From contig USOZ01000032.1 in assembly GCA_900556525.1 (NCBI GenBank), positions 1 to 12,600 of the forward strand: DNA of 12,600 nt, given 5' to 3'. The translations under genes and the position numbers were made by a program. This DNA is from an uncultured Oscillospiraceae bacterium. GTDB taxonomy: Bacteria > Bacillota > Clostridia > Oscillospirales > Ruminococcaceae. Within the stretch, counting starts at the first letter, position 1; each line of letters opens with the position of its first letter. Below, in pieces: positions 12,232-12,600 of this stretch. Under the pieces are notes generated by a model. That model was not told the DNA's origin and did no database searches. It worked only from the letters and a program-made list of their open reading frames with translations.

Positions 12232-12600
12232 ATGGCAGAAAAAAACATTGGCACCGTCGTTCAGATAATCGGCGCAGTTCTCGATATAAAGTTTGCGCCC
12301 GACTGTCTGCCGAATCTGCTCAATGCGATCGAAATTGACAACAACGGTCAGAAGCTCGTTGTCGAGGTTGCTCAGCACATCGGCGACGACGTTGTCCGCT
12401 GTATCGCGATGGGAAGCACCGACGGTCTTGTAAGAGGCATGAAGGCGCTCGACACGGGACATTCGATAACCGTTCCTGTCGGAAAAGAGACCCTCGGACG
12501 TATTTTCAACCTCCTCGGCGAGCCGGTTGACAATCTTCCGCCTCCGCAGACGGAGGAACGCTGGGAAATCCACAGAGAGCCGCCCTCCTACGATCTGTCC
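12232..12600 (+). CDS. atpD: ATP synthase F1 subunit beta, N-terminal part
   Basis: The first 123 codons are present and remain open to the right edge. The peptide begins [21 protein letters not shown], the standard beta N-terminus, and continues through the beta-barrel ([35 protein letters not shown]) to [20 protein letters not shown]. This is the conserved approach to the nucleotide-binding domain; the Walker A loop lies beyond the window. The full protein would be the catalytic subunit, about 460-470 aa. GAAAGGA lies about 12 bases before the ATG. The 67-base spacer after atpG has no terminator, so it is cotranscribed. Confidence 0.97.
   Translation, partial: MAEKNIGTVVQIIGAVLDIKFAPDCLPNLLNAIEIDNNGQKLVVEVAQHIGDDVVRCIAMGSTDGLVRGMKALDTGHSITVPVGKETLGRIFNLLGEPVDNLPPPQTEERWEIHREPPSYDLS

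Noticed and set aside
12202..12573. 123-aa minus-strand ORF opposite atpD
   Set aside because: The plus-strand frame is plainly the ATP synthase beta N-terminus.

Overview
The window looks like a chromosomal segment of a Gram-positive gut-type Clostridia bacterium, most plausibly Oscillospirales/Ruminococcaceae-like. This is inferred from moderate GC with AT-rich spacers, strong AGGAGG-type ribosome binding sites, a secreted Ig-like/FN3 protein of a kind common in ruminococci, and a Firmicutes-type atp operon (atpZ-atpI-atpB-atpE-atpF-atpH-atpA...atpG-atpD). No rRNA, tRNA, CRISPR array or intact transposase was seen.

Left part (1-5570), an accessory neighbourhood of single-gene units. The 5' end of a FAD/NAD(P)-binding oxidoreductase gene (minus strand) runs off the left edge. 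It is divergent from an RpiR/MurR-type SIS-domain regulator (241-1104), and the shared spacer holds an inverted repeat covering both -35 boxes. A 534-base stretch without an intact gene (1105-1638) holds a terminator, a start-less ORF remnant and a palindromic mobile element. A Cro/CI-type regulator (minus, 1639-1977) is divergent from a secreted Ig-like/FN3 protein (2146-3225), and a perfect 15-base palindrome fills the -35/-10 spacer of the latter's promoter. A CE4-type polysaccharide deacetylase (minus, 3390-4088) and an aldo/keto reductase (minus, 4248-5111) follow. The reductase promoter has a 19-bp spacer with internal dyad symmetry, as at promoters controlled by MerR-family activators.

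Three copies of one TA-flanked palindromic element, MITE-like, lie at 1433-1599, 4126-4193 (internally deleted) and 5272-5437. A different 102-base AT-rich inverted repeat lies between two convergent genes at 3246-3347.

Right part (5489-12600), the F1Fo ATP synthase operon, all plus strand. A promoter at 5489-5517 precedes a membrane-anchored protein of unknown function, then atpZ, atpI, atpB, atpE, atpF, atpH and atpA. Two extra genes follow (a 127-aa soluble protein and a 39-aa single-pass membrane microprotein), then atpG (TTG start) and the first 123 codons of atpD. The operon should make the Fo ring and stator (a, c, b), the delta stalk, and F1 alpha, gamma and beta; epsilon (atpC) presumably lies beyond the edge.

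The c subunit carries Glu28 where sodium-type rings usually have Gln, plus Glu61-Thr62-Thr63 and Tyr66. This matches the two-carboxylate sodium-binding motif described in Fusobacterium nucleatum and predicts a sodium-coupled enzyme. The most notable points are this ion-coupling motif, the two unrecognised genes between atpA and atpG, the MITE family, and the promoter/operator layouts.
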